The position numbers and the translations under genes were made by a program. The notes under the pieces were generated by a model. That model did no database searches. It was not told the DNA's origin and saw only the letters and a list, made by a program, of their open reading frames with translations. Below are positions 45,558 through 54,306 of a DNA stretch of 64,000 nucleotides, in pieces (the first letter of the stretch is position 1; the number at the start of each line of letters is the position of its first letter). Location: contig CAVXIR010000007.1 of assembly GCA_963761975.1 (NCBI GenBank), forward strand, positions 806,001 to 870,000, written 5' to 3'. Source of the stretch: JAMQPK01 sp963761975 (lineage in GTDB: Bacteria; Acidobacteriota; Vicinamibacteria; Vicinamibacterales; JAMQPK01).

Positions 45558-47501
45558 CTATGTCCGCCCGCGAAGCTGATCTAGGACGCTGGGATCGTCG
45601 AGCGAGGAGAGATCGCCAGGCTCCTGCCCGGCGTAAACGGCGCGGATGACGCGCCGCATCACCTTTCCATTCCGCGTCTTCGGCAGCTGGGGGACGAACG
45701 CAATCGCATCGGGCTTCAGAGCCGGCCCCATCGCGTTCCGGACCCACTCCTTTAATTCGTGTTCCAACGTTGACCCAGCGACATACCCGGGGCTGAGCAC
45801 ACAGACGCACATCAAGTGCTCTCCTTTGATCGCGTCGGGTATGCCCACTGCCGCAGCCTCTGCGACTGCCGGATGTGCGACGAGCACGGACTCGATTTCG
45901 GCGGGTCCGACTCGTTTGCCGGCAATTTTCAGAGTATCGTCCGATCGGCCGAAGATGAACCATTGCTCGTCTGCGTCGACGAGGGCCCAATCGCCGTGGA
46001 CCCACACGCCGGGAAATCGCGACCAGTAGGTACGCAGATATCGCTCGCGATCGTTCCAGAATCCGCGGCACATGCCGATCCAGGGCGCGCGGACCACGAG
46101 CTCGCCGACTTCTCCGCGGACCGGTCGCCCCTGTGGGTCGACGACATCGGCAGCCATTCCGGGCAACGGGCCGGCGAAGGCGCAAGGCTTCATGGGCGTC
46201 AGGACGTTTCCCGACAGGATGCCGCCCGAAATTTCCGTGCCGCCGGAGTAGTTGATGATCGGTCGCTGGCGTTTGCCCACGGTGTCGAAGAGCCACCACC
46301 AGGGATCCGGATTCCAGGGCTCGCCGGTGGAGCCGAGCACGCGAAGCGATGAAAGATCGAACGAGTCGGGCGACGAATCGGGCGCGTGCATGAGCATCCG
46401 GACGAGCGTTGGAGAGATGCCAAGCACAGACACCCGATGATGTTCGACGAGCTCCCAGAGACGGTTACACGTCGGATAGTCCAGCGCGCCGTCGTAGACC
46501 ACGGCCGTCGCGCCGAGCAACGTCGTGCCCAACAGCTCCCAGGGTCCCATCATCCATCCGAGGTCGGTCACCCAGAACATCGTGTCGCCGGCGCGCATGT
46601 CGAATCCGTGCTGGAGGTCTTGGGCCGCCTTGATCGGAAAACCGCAATGAGTGTGCACCGCGCCCTTGGGCTCGCCGGTTGTGCCCGAGGTGTAAATCAG
46701 CATGAACGGATCTTCCGCAGCGGTGCGTGCGGTCGCGCACTCAGTTGACGCGTTTGCCACGCTCTCGTCCCACCACACATCCCGGCCGCCGTGCATCGGC
46801 ACATCCGCTCCGAGCCGCCGGACGACGAGTATGTGCGCGAGCGACGGAACCCGTCGCGCGGCATCGTCGGCGACGGGCTTCATGAGGATCGTGCGACCCC
46901 GACGCCGGACACCGTCCGCAATAATCAGCCCCTTGGCTCCTGCGTCCACGAGACGGGTCGCAATTGGATCGGCGCCATATCCGGAAAACAACGGCAGGAC
47001 GATGGCGCCGATTTTGATAATGGCGAAGAACGCCACAACAGTCTCCGGCGTCATCGGCATGCAGATGCCGATCACGTCACGCTTCGAAAATCCAAGCCGG
47101 AGCAGTGCGTCGGCTGCGCGATTCACCTGTTGCGACAGCTCGCCATAGGTCAGAACACCGCTCGTACCCTCTTCGGTCGTCCAGCGAATCGCCGCCGCGT
47201 GTTCTTTCGGAGTGCCAATCCATTTGTCAACGCAGTTGTGGACGATGTTCATCTCGCCGCCCACGCACCATCGGGTCCATGGCAGACCGGGAGAGGTGTC
47301 GATGACCGTTTCGTACAGTTTGGAGAACTCGATGCCGAGATCGACCAGGACGGCATTCCAGAACCATTGCGGATCGTCGACAGAGCGTCGCTGCAGCTCA
47401 GCCAGATCCTGAATGCCGTGCGCCGACATGAAGCGACGGAGCTGGCTCGCGGCGATCAGATCGTCTGTCGGACGCCACACGAAACCGAGATCTTGACTCA
47501 C
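45558..47501 (-). CDS. AMP-forming acyl-CoA synthetase (acetate/acetoacetate type)
   Basis: A 647-residue ANL-superfamily enzyme. The P-loop is LIYTSGTTGEPKGAVHTHCG (about 264-283), the A5-like region NYSGGTEISGGILSGN (about 390-405), the A7/A8 region HGDWALVDADEQWFIFGRSD and DDTLKIAGKRVGPAEIE, and the catalytic Lys lies in KTRNGKVMRR. The N-terminus (DDPQWFWNAVLVDLGIEFSK) is the ACS/acetoacetyl-CoA synthetase type. Fumarylacetoacetase upstream releases acetoacetate, so acetoacetate activation is plausible (inference). GTG start. It is separated from the decarboxylase by a 96-bp gap holding a word array, so co-transcription is uncertain. Confidence 0.85.
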   Translation of the reverse strand: MSQDLGFVWRPTDDLIAASQLRRFMSAHGIQDLAELQRRSVDDPQWFWNAVLVDLGIEFSKLYETVIDTSPGLPWTRWCVGGEMNIVHNCVDKWIGTPKEHAAAIRWTTEEGTSGVLTYGELSQQVNRAADALLRLGFSKRDVIGICMPMTPETVVAFFAIIKIGAIVLPLFSGYGADPIATRLVDAGAKGLIIADGVRRRGRTILMKPVADDAARRVPSLAHILVVRRLGADVPMHGGRDVWWDESVANASTECATARTAAEDPFMLIYTSGTTGEPKGAVHTHCGFPIKAAQDLQHGFDMRAGDTMFWVTDLGWMMGPWELLGTTLLGATAVVYDGALDYPTCNRLWELVEHHRVSVLGISPTLVRMLMHAPDSSPDSFDLSSLRVLGSTGEPWNPDPWWWLFDTVGKRQRPIINYSGGTEISGGILSGNVLTPMKPCAFAGPLPGMAADVVDPQGRPVRGEVGELVVRAPWIGMCRGFWNDRERYLRTYWSRFPGVWVHGDWALVDADEQWFIFGRSDDTLKIAGKRVGPAEIESVLVAHPAVAEAAAVGIPDAIKGEHLMCVCVLSPGYVAGSTLEHELKEWVRNAMGPALKPDAIAFVPQLPKTRNGKVMRRVIRAVYAGQEPGDLSSLDDPSVLDQLRGRT

Positions 47502-47518
47502 GATCGCGGCCCATTTTC

Positions 47519-47590
47519 ACCACAGAGACCACAGAGAGCACAGAGAAACATTATTCTGAATCTCTGTGTCCTCGGTGTTCTCTGTGGTTT
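47519..47590. repeat. CACAGAGA mirror array
   Basis: The left arm is CACCACAGAGACCACAGAGA plus GCACAGAGA (47519-47546). The right arm, from about 47561, is the inverse: TCTCTGTGTCC, TCGGTGTTC, TCTCTGTGGTTT. The centre is AT-rich (AACATTATTCTGAA). It could fold as one long hairpin between two genes transcribed in the same direction. Similar CACAGAGA strings are common in many bacterial genomes. Confidence 0.85.
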
Positions 47591-47597
47591 GATCGAG

Positions 47598-49235
47598 TCA
47601 GACATACACGCGTTTCTTGAAGGCTTCGACGAACCCACGCAGGATGGGTGACACATCGCCCTGCTGCAAACCGACCTCGATCAACGTGAAGCGTCGTTCG
47701 TCGTATGCCGCGTTCAACGCGTCGCGAAGCTGGCGGGGCGTGAACGCGCGGAATCCGCGTCCGCCCCATAGATCGGCCAGCTTGGCAAAAGGCCAGTTGA
47801 CTGTCTCGTTGTAGCGCGCCTCGGGAAAGAACGCCTGGAGCATCTCCCAACGCTGATTGTTGAACAACACCACGATCGGATTGCAGCCATAGCGCACGGC
47901 CTGCGAAATTTCGCCGCCCGTCATCTGGAAGGCGCCGTCACCCACGAGCACCAACGGCCGGCGGCCGCTGGCAATCTGCACGCCAAGCGCTGCGGGGACG
48001 GCAAATCCCATCGTGCCGTAATAGGCGGGCGCCACGCATTGATTGGTCCGGATATCGACCGTGGCGAACAGCGCGTCGCCCGTGTCGGCAACAAGCGGCA
48101 TCTCCTCATGCTCGCGCACGAACTCGTTCAGCAGGTTGATCGCATGCCGCATCTTGATGGCTTCGTCCTGCTTGAACGGATCGAACACCTCGGGAGACAC
48201 GTCGGTGCCGATCGCCACGATCGGATCTCGAGCAACAGGAAGGGCGGGCGTCGTGAGGAGCCGTTCGACGAGCAGCTCGAGCGGCGTATGCTCGTACTGA
48301 TGCTGGCCGATGAAGACATCGCGCGCGACCGCGGTGATGAGATCGTGTCCGCGCAGCAGATCCGCCGAGACGCCCAGGCTGGTATCGCTGAGTCGCTCGC
48401 CAAGCAGCAGGAGACAGTCAGAGCCTTCGACCAGTGTCCGCATCGGTTGCGGACTGACAGCTCCGAGATACGTGCCGATGAACTGCGGGTGTCGGGTCGG
48501 AAAAACGCCACGGCCGAGAAACGAGGAGCTCACCGGAATTCGCAGCCGCTCGGCGAGCCGGATGACTTGGTCGATAAGGCCGAAGCGATGGATTTCCACG
48601 CCGACAATCAGAAGAGGTCGCTCTGCGCGCGACAGCCGACCGATGATTTCGCCCGCCGCTTCGGCGACGGCATTGTGGTTGACCTTCAGCTCGACCTCGT
48701 CGAAGCTCTCCGGAATTGGAACATCGGCAAACACCATGTCGCGGGGGATCTCCAGGTAGACGGGACGCTTGAATTTGCGCGCGACATCGATGCCTCGATG
48801 AATAGCGGCGGCGGCCGACTGCTTGTCGTCGACGATGGCCGCATATTCGGTGACCTCCTGGTAGATCCTGTATTGCGATTCGAACGACTTCACTTCGTGA
48901 TGGACGAGAAGGCCGGCTTCGCGCTCGAGCCTGCCGGGCCCTCCCGAAATGACAATCAATGGTGATTCTTCGGCATAGGCGCACGCGATCGAGTTGATCA
49001 TGTTGAGCCCGCCGGCCCCATAGGTGACCAAACACACGCCGAGCCCGTTGGTGATACGAGACGCAGCATCGGCGGCAAACCCCACGGCCGGCTCGTGACT
49101 GAGGGTGATGAGTCGGAACCGGGTGTCGGCCTGCAGCGCGTTGTACAGATTGAGAACGAAGTCACCGGGAATGCCGAATATCTGTCTGACGCCGTGTGCG
49201 TGCAGCTGATCGAAGAGAAATTCGTGAAGTTTCAT
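47598..49235 (-). CDS. ThDP-dependent 2-oxoacid decarboxylase (indole-/phenylpyruvate decarboxylase-like)
   Basis: A 545-residue enzyme with three ThDP domains. The Pyr domain has FGIPGDFVLNLYNAL and the activating Glu in LSHEPAVGFAADAASR. The middle domain spans about 190-330. The PP domain has the cofactor signature GDGAFQMTGGEISQAVRYG, ending in LFNN (about 428-455). Start ATG 49235 overlaps the fumarylacetoacetase stop (ATGA), showing translational coupling. In an aromatic amino-acid cluster, decarboxylation of phenylpyruvate, 4-hydroxyphenylpyruvate or indolepyruvate to the aldehyde is likely (inference). Acetolactate synthase is less likely because its typical motifs are absent. Confidence 0.8.
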   Translation of the reverse strand: MKLHEFLFDQLHAHGVRQIFGIPGDFVLNLYNALQADTRFRLITLSHEPAVGFAADAASRITNGLGVCLVTYGAGGLNMINSIACAYAEESPLIVISGGPGRLEREAGLLVHHEVKSFESQYRIYQEVTEYAAIVDDKQSAAAAIHRGIDVARKFKRPVYLEIPRDMVFADVPIPESFDEVELKVNHNAVAEAAGEIIGRLSRAERPLLIVGVEIHRFGLIDQVIRLAERLRIPVSSSFLGRGVFPTRHPQFIGTYLGAVSPQPMRTLVEGSDCLLLLGERLSDTSLGVSADLLRGHDLITAVARDVFIGQHQYEHTPLELLVERLLTTPALPVARDPIVAIGTDVSPEVFDPFKQDEAIKMRHAINLLNEFVREHEEMPLVADTGDALFATVDIRTNQCVAPAYYGTMGFAVPAALGVQIASGRRPLVLVGDGAFQMTGGEISQAVRYGCNPIVVLFNNQRWEMLQAFFPEARYNETVNWPFAKLADLWGGRGFRAFTPRQLRDALNAAYDERRFTLIEVGLQQGDVSPILRGFVEAFKKRVYV

Positions 49236-50530
49236 GTGACGACGCCGGTACACTCCCCGAAGCCGATTCGCGCGTAGCCCGGACGCTCGCAGAATGCGCG
49301 CATGATGATGGCGTCACCATCTTCGAGAAACCTGCGGGATTCGCCATTCGGCAAACGTACGGGCGATTTGCCGCTTTCGGTGATCTCGATGAGCGATCCC
49401 TGTGCGTCTTTCGTTTTTCCGGAGAGCGTGCCGGTTGCGATGAGGTCGCCGGGAAGCAGGTTGCAACCATTGCTGGTGTGATGGGTCACCATTTGCGCGA
49501 GGGTCCAGTACATGTTGCGAAGCGATGATCGGCTAAGTGTTTTGGGAGGCATGCCGTCGCGACGCATGCCGGGCGACTGCAGCAGGACTTCGACGGTGAC
49601 GTCGAAGCCCCCAGACGATTCGATCGCGCTCGATGAGAGATAGCCAAGTGGCCGAGGATCGCCCGGAGCGCGTTCGACGGCAGAGCATCGGAACGGCGCG
49701 AGCGCCTCGTAGGTCACCACCCACGGCGACACGGTTGTCCCGAAGCTCTTCCCGAGAAAGGGGCCGAGGGGTTGATATTCCCACGCCTGAATGTCGCGGG
49801 CCGACCAGTCGTTGACGAGACACAATCCGAAGAGGTGAGATTCTGCGGCGTTGATGGGAATCGGTTGGCCAAGGGCGTTGCCCGGACCGCAGAAACAACC
49901 GACTTCGGCTTCGTAGTCAAGGCGGCCGGTGGGGAGATATACCGGCACGTCACCCGATCCTTTCACTTGTCCCGACGGTCGCCGCACCGGCGTGCCACTG
50001 ATCACGATCGATGAGCTTCGGCCGTGATACGCAATGGGCACGTACCGGTAGTTTGGAAACAGCGGATTGTCCGGCCTGAAGAGCTTTCCGACGTTCGTCG
50101 CGTGATCGATCGACGCGTAGAAGTCCGAGTAATTGGCAATGGTTGCGGGTACCTGAAGATCGGCGTCACGGGCGGGCGTCAGCAGGCGCGGATCGGCGCT
50201 CCCTCCTTCGGCGGCGAGAATCTTGCTGATTCGGCGGCGCAGTGTTGACGCATCGCTGTGGCCGAGCGCCATCAGCGGGTTGAGTGTCGAAGCAGCTGTT
50301 GCCGCTCGCAGGGCAGACGGCAGTTCGTCCAGAAGGCCGCGCTCGCCCGCCCGGCGAAGATCGAGAATCTCGTCGCCGATCGCCACGCCGATGGCGGCGG
50401 CGCCGGTGCTGCCGCGTGGCCGGAACACACCGAGTGGCAGATTCTGAATCGGAAAATCTGTCCCGGGCGCATTCGCAGATTCGACCCAGCTGCGCAGCCG
50501 AACGTCGTGAGTTTCGTTGAGGGGGTCCAC
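49232..50530 (-). CDS. fahA: Fumarylacetoacetase
   Basis: A 432-residue enzyme that hydrolyses fumarylacetoacetate to fumarate and acetoacetate, the last step of tyrosine breakdown. Hallmarks: DFYASIDHATNVGKLFRPDN (catalytic His, metal Asp), PIAYHGRSSSIV, LDYEAEVGCF (metal Glu), LVNDWSARDIQAWEYQPLGP, FLGKSFGTTVSPWVV, and GTLSGK near the C-terminus. Start GTG 50530 lies 1 bp after the upstream stop and gives the usual family length; a frame from 50734 exists but overlaps that gene. The 3' end overlaps the decarboxylase start by 4 bp. Confidence 0.93.
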   Translation of the reverse strand: MDPLNETHDVRLRSWVESANAPGTDFPIQNLPLGVFRPRGSTGAAAIGVAIGDEILDLRRAGERGLLDELPSALRAATAASTLNPLMALGHSDASTLRRRISKILAAEGGSADPRLLTPARDADLQVPATIANYSDFYASIDHATNVGKLFRPDNPLFPNYRYVPIAYHGRSSSIVISGTPVRRPSGQVKGSGDVPVYLPTGRLDYEAEVGCFCGPGNALGQPIPINAAESHLFGLCLVNDWSARDIQAWEYQPLGPFLGKSFGTTVSPWVVTYEALAPFRCSAVERAPGDPRPLGYLSSSAIESSGGFDVTVEVLLQSPGMRRDGMPPKTLSRSSLRNMYWTLAQMVTHHTSNGCNLLPGDLIATGTLSGKTKDAQGSLIEITESGKSPVRLPNGESRRFLEDGDAIIMRAFCERPGYARIGFGECTGVVT

Positions 50531-50531
50531 G

Positions 50532-51440
50532 TTACACCAGGCGCAGGCGTGCGAGCTCTTCAGCAGGTTCGCGAAAGCTGCACGAGCCGAACGAGCGAAA
50601 GAAACGATGTGACGTGGCGAGATCCGCCAGCGCTGTCGTCGAGTCTCTGTAGACGAGACTGTCGGTGCGGAAATCGAATGCAGTGGCCGCTGTTTCGGAC
50701 AGCGCCCCGACGATGTCGCTGACTGGAGTGCCACGTGCGGCGAGCACCGCGGCGATACTGACGTTCAGAAAACCATGCATCACGGACGTAGGGCTGTCGC
50801 GCTCATACGTAAGAGAGTAGCAGCTTCGCGTCGCATGATGCAGGCCCGCCGTGGCTTTGAACGCGAGACGCCGTTCGGCACAGCCGTGAAGAAATTGTGC
50901 CAGCGACAAGGGCGTGGGAATCGCGGCCGGTACGATGCCGCCTGTTCGAACCTTGGCCATGACGCCCGCTTTGGACATCGCGTCGAGCCGCGCTTCCAGA
51001 TGCGCATCGATGGGCGCTTCGAAAAACGCCTCGAGCGCGCTGTCCAGACGACCCGCGAGATACAGAATGTCCTCTGCCGCGGTTGGCGGGAATTCGACCG
51101 ACGCGATGTGCGCGCGTCCGGCCCAGCGCTGGTTGAACGTATCGACGCGCGCGAGCTGCGACAATGCCTCGGCGCCAGAGCCGAGCGTGGGGTTCCCGCG
51201 ACCAGAGATGATGACGCTGAGTTCGAGGTGATCGACAGGCGTAAGGGGCAGTGCCGTTTCCAGTCTGTCGAGGTGATCACCGTGAACAACCAGACGCCCC
51301 AACAACCACGCCTCAGGCCCACTCTGTGCGCGTGCGTAGTTGGTGATGGCTTCCTGCAACGGAAGCGCCGCCGGCGGAAAGGTTCCCGCGTAGTCGATGG
51401 CGTGTTCGAGCAGGGCGCGGGTGGATGCCAGGACCGTCAC
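50532..51440 (-). CDS. Conserved-looking unknown protein within the tyrosine operon
   Basis: A 302-residue protein starting at GTG 51440, which overlaps the Lrp stop (GTGA). It has no signal peptide or membrane helix and is an alpha/beta protein with possible barrel features: ALLEHAIDYAGTFPPAALPL at the N-terminus, LELSVIISGRG, VEFPPTAAEDILYLAG, GVMAKVRTGGIVPAAIPTPL, then the striking RRLAFKATAGLHHATRS (about residues 220-236) with Lys and paired His. I do not recognise the family. Coupling to both Lrp and fumarylacetoacetase strongly suggests a step in aromatic catabolism; the missing maleylacetoacetate isomerase is one candidate role (inference). Confidence 0.75.
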   Translation of the reverse strand: MTVLASTRALLEHAIDYAGTFPPAALPLQEAITNYARAQSGPEAWLLGRLVVHGDHLDRLETALPLTPVDHLELSVIISGRGNPTLGSGAEALSQLARVDTFNQRWAGRAHIASVEFPPTAAEDILYLAGRLDSALEAFFEAPIDAHLEARLDAMSKAGVMAKVRTGGIVPAAIPTPLSLAQFLHGCAERRLAFKATAGLHHATRSCYSLTYERDSPTSVMHGFLNVSIAAVLAARGTPVSDIVGALSETAATAFDFRTDSLVYRDSTTALADLATSHRFFRSFGSCSFREPAEELARLRLV

Positions 51441-51949
51441 AGCGGCAGGGTAAAGGATGTTTTCACTTCTTTGACGACAATGCTCGTGCGGGTCCGATCG
51501 ACGCCGCCAGCCTTCATCAGTTTGCCGAAGAGAAATTTCTCGAGATGGTCGTGGTTGGCGACGACCACCTTCAAAAGATAGTCGAACTCGCCGGTCAGAA
51601 AATGGCATTCGAGCACTTCCGGCATGTCTTTGATTTTCTCCGGAAACTGCTTGACCGAGTTCGGGCGGTGATGCGCCAGCGTGACGTGAATAAAGCAGAG
51701 CAGATCGAGCCCGACCGCCTGACGATTCACAATGGTCGCGTAGCCACGAATGACCCCCTGATCCTCGAGCTTGCGCAAGCGCTTCTGAAGCCCAGGCCCG
51801 GACAGATCGAGGCGGCGCGCCAGCTCGGCTGTCGGCACGCGGGCATCGTGCTGCAGATAAGTCAGCAGCTGCCTGTCGAGGCTGTCGATCCGGGGCCTCG
51901 GGTCTCCGTCGGCCGATCGTTTATTTTTCAATGAGTTAGCCCCGCTCAA
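51437..51949 (-). CDS. Lrp/AsnC-family transcriptional regulator
   Basis: A 170-residue regulator. The N-terminal helix-turn-helix (about 20-75) reads IDSLDRQLLTYLQHDARVPT, AELARRLDLSGPGLQKRLRK, LEDQGVIRGYATIVN. The C-terminal RAM domain (about 85-165) has VLECHFLTGEFDYLLKVVVA, the ligand-binding part. It heads the minus operon and is divergent from HPPD, so it probably senses an aromatic amino acid and controls both sides (inference). Confidence 0.9.
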   Translation of the reverse strand: MSGANSLKNKRSADGDPRPRIDSLDRQLLTYLQHDARVPTAELARRLDLSGPGLQKRLRKLEDQGVIRGYATIVNRQAVGLDLLCFIHVTLAHHRPNSVKQFPEKIKDMPEVLECHFLTGEFDYLLKVVVANHDHLEKFLFGKLMKAGGVDRTRTSIVVKEVKTSFTLPL

Positions 51950-52028
51950 TAGCCTAGTTACGATTCATAACTTTTTCAACACTTTCTGTTGCGCTATCCT
52001 CCAATTGTCTGGCACAATGGTTCATATT
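51950..52028. promoter_or_regulatory. Divergent control region between Lrp and HPPD
   Basis: The ~79-bp AT-richer spacer contains short inverted repeats: GTTA/TAAC (51958-51972), CAACA/TGTTG around 51977-51992, and TTGT/ACAA near 52005-52017. These are plausible Lrp-type sites. A TTCAAC followed by TATCCT could serve HPPD. No ribosome-binding site precedes HPPD. Confidence 0.4.
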
Positions 52029-53120
52029 ATGGCCGACTTCTGTCCGATCAAGCGTATCGACCATCTCGAGTTCTTCGTCGGCAATGCCCGCCAGGCTGCC
52101 GTGTTTTACGAGAGCTGCTTCGGGTTTCACCGGACGGCCTATCGCGGTCTCGAGACGGGCTCCCGCGACGCGGCCTCCTTTCTGCTCGAGCAGGGCGATA
52201 TCCGATTTCTCCTCACGACGCCGCTGAACCCGGATCATGTGGCGTCGAAATTCGTGAATGAGCACGGCGATGGCGTCGGCGTCATTGCGCTCGAGGTGCC
52301 AGATGTGGCCGCCGCCTTCCACGAGACGACGACCCGCGGCGCCGAGCCGGCGATGCCTCCATGTGAGACACGCGACGAGAAGGGCGTGCTCCGCACCGCT
52401 GCCATTCACGCCTATGGCGATACCCTCATCAAGTTTGTCGAGCGCGACGATTATGCCGGAACATTCGCGCCCGGCTTTCGACCAATCTCCGGCGCGACAG
52501 CGAACAGGCCCGTGCTCAAGGCGATCGATCACATCGTCGGGAACGTCGAGCTGGGCGCGATGGAGAAGTGGGTGCGGTTCTTTGAAGAGACGATGGGGTT
52601 TACCCAGCTCATCCATTTCGACGACAAGACCATCACGACCGAGTACTCGGCGCTGATGTCGAAGGTCATGCAGGACGGAACGGGCCGGGTGAAGTTTCCG
52701 ATCAATGAGCCTGCCACCGGCAGGCGCAAGTCGCAGATTCAGGAATATCTGGATTATTACCGCGGCCCCGGTGTACAGCACATCGCCTGCGCGACCGACG
52801 ACATCGTGAAAACGGTTCGCCACCTGCGCGCGTCAGGTGTGGAATTTCTCCGCGTGCCGCCGACCTACTACGACGATCTCGATCGACGGATTGGGAAGAT
52901 CGAGGAGCCGGTCGGCGAACTCGCCGAGCTTGGCATACTCGCCGATCGCGACGAGGAAGGCTACCTGCTGCAGATCTTCACGCAGCCGGTGCAGGACCGC
53001 CCGACGCTGTTCTTCGAAGTGATCGAGCGGCATGGGTGTCGCGGATTTGGCGAAGGCAACTTCAAGTCGCTGTTCGAAGCAATCGAGCGTGAGCAGGCGC
53101 GTCGAGGCAATCTGGTATGA
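52029..53120 (+). CDS. hpd: 4-hydroxyphenylpyruvate dioxygenase
   Basis: A ~363-residue Fe(II) VOC-fold enzyme converting 4-hydroxyphenylpyruvate to homogentisate. The N-terminal VOC half is IKRIDHLEFFVGNARQAAVF. The catalytic half has the three iron ligands: His in KAIDHIVGNVEL, His in GVQHIACATDDIV and Glu in LFFEVIERHGC. The C-terminus GFGEGNFKSLFEAIEREQAR is the family signature. The start is uncertain: ATG 52029 gives MADFCPIK, and in-frame ATGs at 52005 and 52017 are also possible. The stop overlaps the hmgA start (ATGA at 53117-53120). Confidence 0.93.
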   Translation: MADFCPIKRIDHLEFFVGNARQAAVFYESCFGFHRTAYRGLETGSRDAASFLLEQGDIRFLLTTPLNPDHVASKFVNEHGDGVGVIALEVPDVAAAFHETTTRGAEPAMPPCETRDEKGVLRTAAIHAYGDTLIKFVERDDYAGTFAPGFRPISGATANRPVLKAIDHIVGNVELGAMEKWVRFFEETMGFTQLIHFDDKTITTEYSALMSKVMQDGTGRVKFPINEPATGRRKSQIQEYLDYYRGPGVQHIACATDDIVKTVRHLRASGVEFLRVPPTYYDDLDRRIGKIEEPVGELAELGILADRDEEGYLLQIFTQPVQDRPTLFFEVIERHGCRGFGEGNFKSLFEAIEREQARRGNLV

Positions 53121-54283
53121 GCTACTACTACAAGCTCGGGCAGATCCCGCACAAGCGCCACACGCAGTTCCGGAAGCCCGACGGCTCGCTCTACCACGAA
53201 GAGTTGATGGGTATCCACGGCTTTGTGGGCAACAAGTCGCTGCTCTATCATCTGCGGCCGCCGACCGACGTGCGGCAAATCGAGCGGGGCTGCGAAGTGA
53301 AAATTCCTTACGCCCCGCCGGGTCCGGTCCAACACCGTCTGTTGCGAACGGCACATCTGCCGGCGAGCGGGGATGCCATCACCGGTCGAGTGCCGCTGAT
53401 GGCGAACAGTGACGTCTGTATCTCCGTGGTACGGCCCCACGACACGATGCCTTACTGGTATCGGTATGCGCACGGCGACGAAGTGATCTTCGTGCACGAA
53501 GGCACGGGCATGTTGGAAAGCCAGTTCGGCACGCTGCGGTATCGGTCGGGCGATTACCTCGTCATCCCCACCGGGGTGATTTGGCGCCTGGTGCTCGACT
53601 CGGGCGTCGAGCAGCGCATGCTCGTCGTCGAAACCTCCGGTGGCCACATCGAGCCGCCGCGCCGCTACGTCAACAACTACGGGCAGTTTCTCGAGAGCGC
53701 GCCCTATTCCGAGCGTGATATCCGCCCGCCGGACGCGCTGACCGCGAATGACGAGAAAGGCGAGTTCGAAGTGCGCGTGAAAGCGCGCGACCACATCGCC
53801 CGCTACGTCTATCCTCACCATCCTCTTGACGTGATCGGATGGGATGGCCATTTGTGGCCGTTTGCGTTCAACATCGACGACTTCGAGCCGATTACCGGCC
53901 GCGTTCACCAGCCGCCGCCGGTTCATCAGACCTTCGACGGTCCCGGATTCGTGCTCTGCTCGTTTGTGCCTCGTCTCTTCGACTATCACCCGCAGTCAAT
54001 TCCGGCGCCATACAACCATTCAAACGTCGATTCGGACGAAGTGATCTACTACGTGAAGGGCGACTTCATGTCGCGCAAAGACATCGAATCGGCGGCGCTC
54101 ACCGTGCATCCCAACGGCATTCCGCATGGGCCGCATCCCGGAACCTACGAAGGATCGATCGGTAAAACCCGGACGGACGAGCTGGCGGTCATGGTCGATA
54201 CGTTCCGGCCGCTGCAGCTCACGACGCATGCGCTTGCTATGGAAAACACCGCGTACCCATTCAGCTGGACGGACCGCAGCTGA
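53117..54283 (+). CDS. hmgA: Homogentisate 1,2-dioxygenase
   Basis: A 388-residue cupin-type Fe(II) ring-cleavage enzyme making maleylacetoacetate. Family features: MSYYYKLGQIPHKRHTQFRK at the N-terminus, HGDEVIFVHEGTGMLESQFG and RSGDYLVIPTGVIWRL for the first cupin, and the metal-binding half with PYNHSNVDSDEVIYYVKGDF (His and Glu ligands) and TVHPNGIPHGPHPGTYEGSI (His). Bacterial and plant homologues are often 430-450 residues, so this is a somewhat short version. It overlaps hpd by 4 bp and is translationally coupled. Confidence 0.9.
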   Translation: MSYYYKLGQIPHKRHTQFRKPDGSLYHEELMGIHGFVGNKSLLYHLRPPTDVRQIERGCEVKIPYAPPGPVQHRLLRTAHLPASGDAITGRVPLMANSDVCISVVRPHDTMPYWYRYAHGDEVIFVHEGTGMLESQFGTLRYRSGDYLVIPTGVIWRLVLDSGVEQRMLVVETSGGHIEPPRRYVNNYGQFLESAPYSERDIRPPDALTANDEKGEFEVRVKARDHIARYVYPHHPLDVIGWDGHLWPFAFNIDDFEPITGRVHQPPPVHQTFDGPGFVLCSFVPRLFDYHPQSIPAPYNHSNVDSDEVIYYVKGDFMSRKDIESAALTVHPNGIPHGPHPGTYEGSIGKTRTDELAVMVDTFRPLQLTTHALAMENTAYPFSWTDRS

Positions 54284-54306
54284 CACGAACCATCAAGGAG
54301 GCATTT

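Noticed and set aside
52961..53989. 342-residue minus frame opposite hpd/hmgA
   Set aside because: It lies antisense to two well-supported genes; high GC keeps the frame open.
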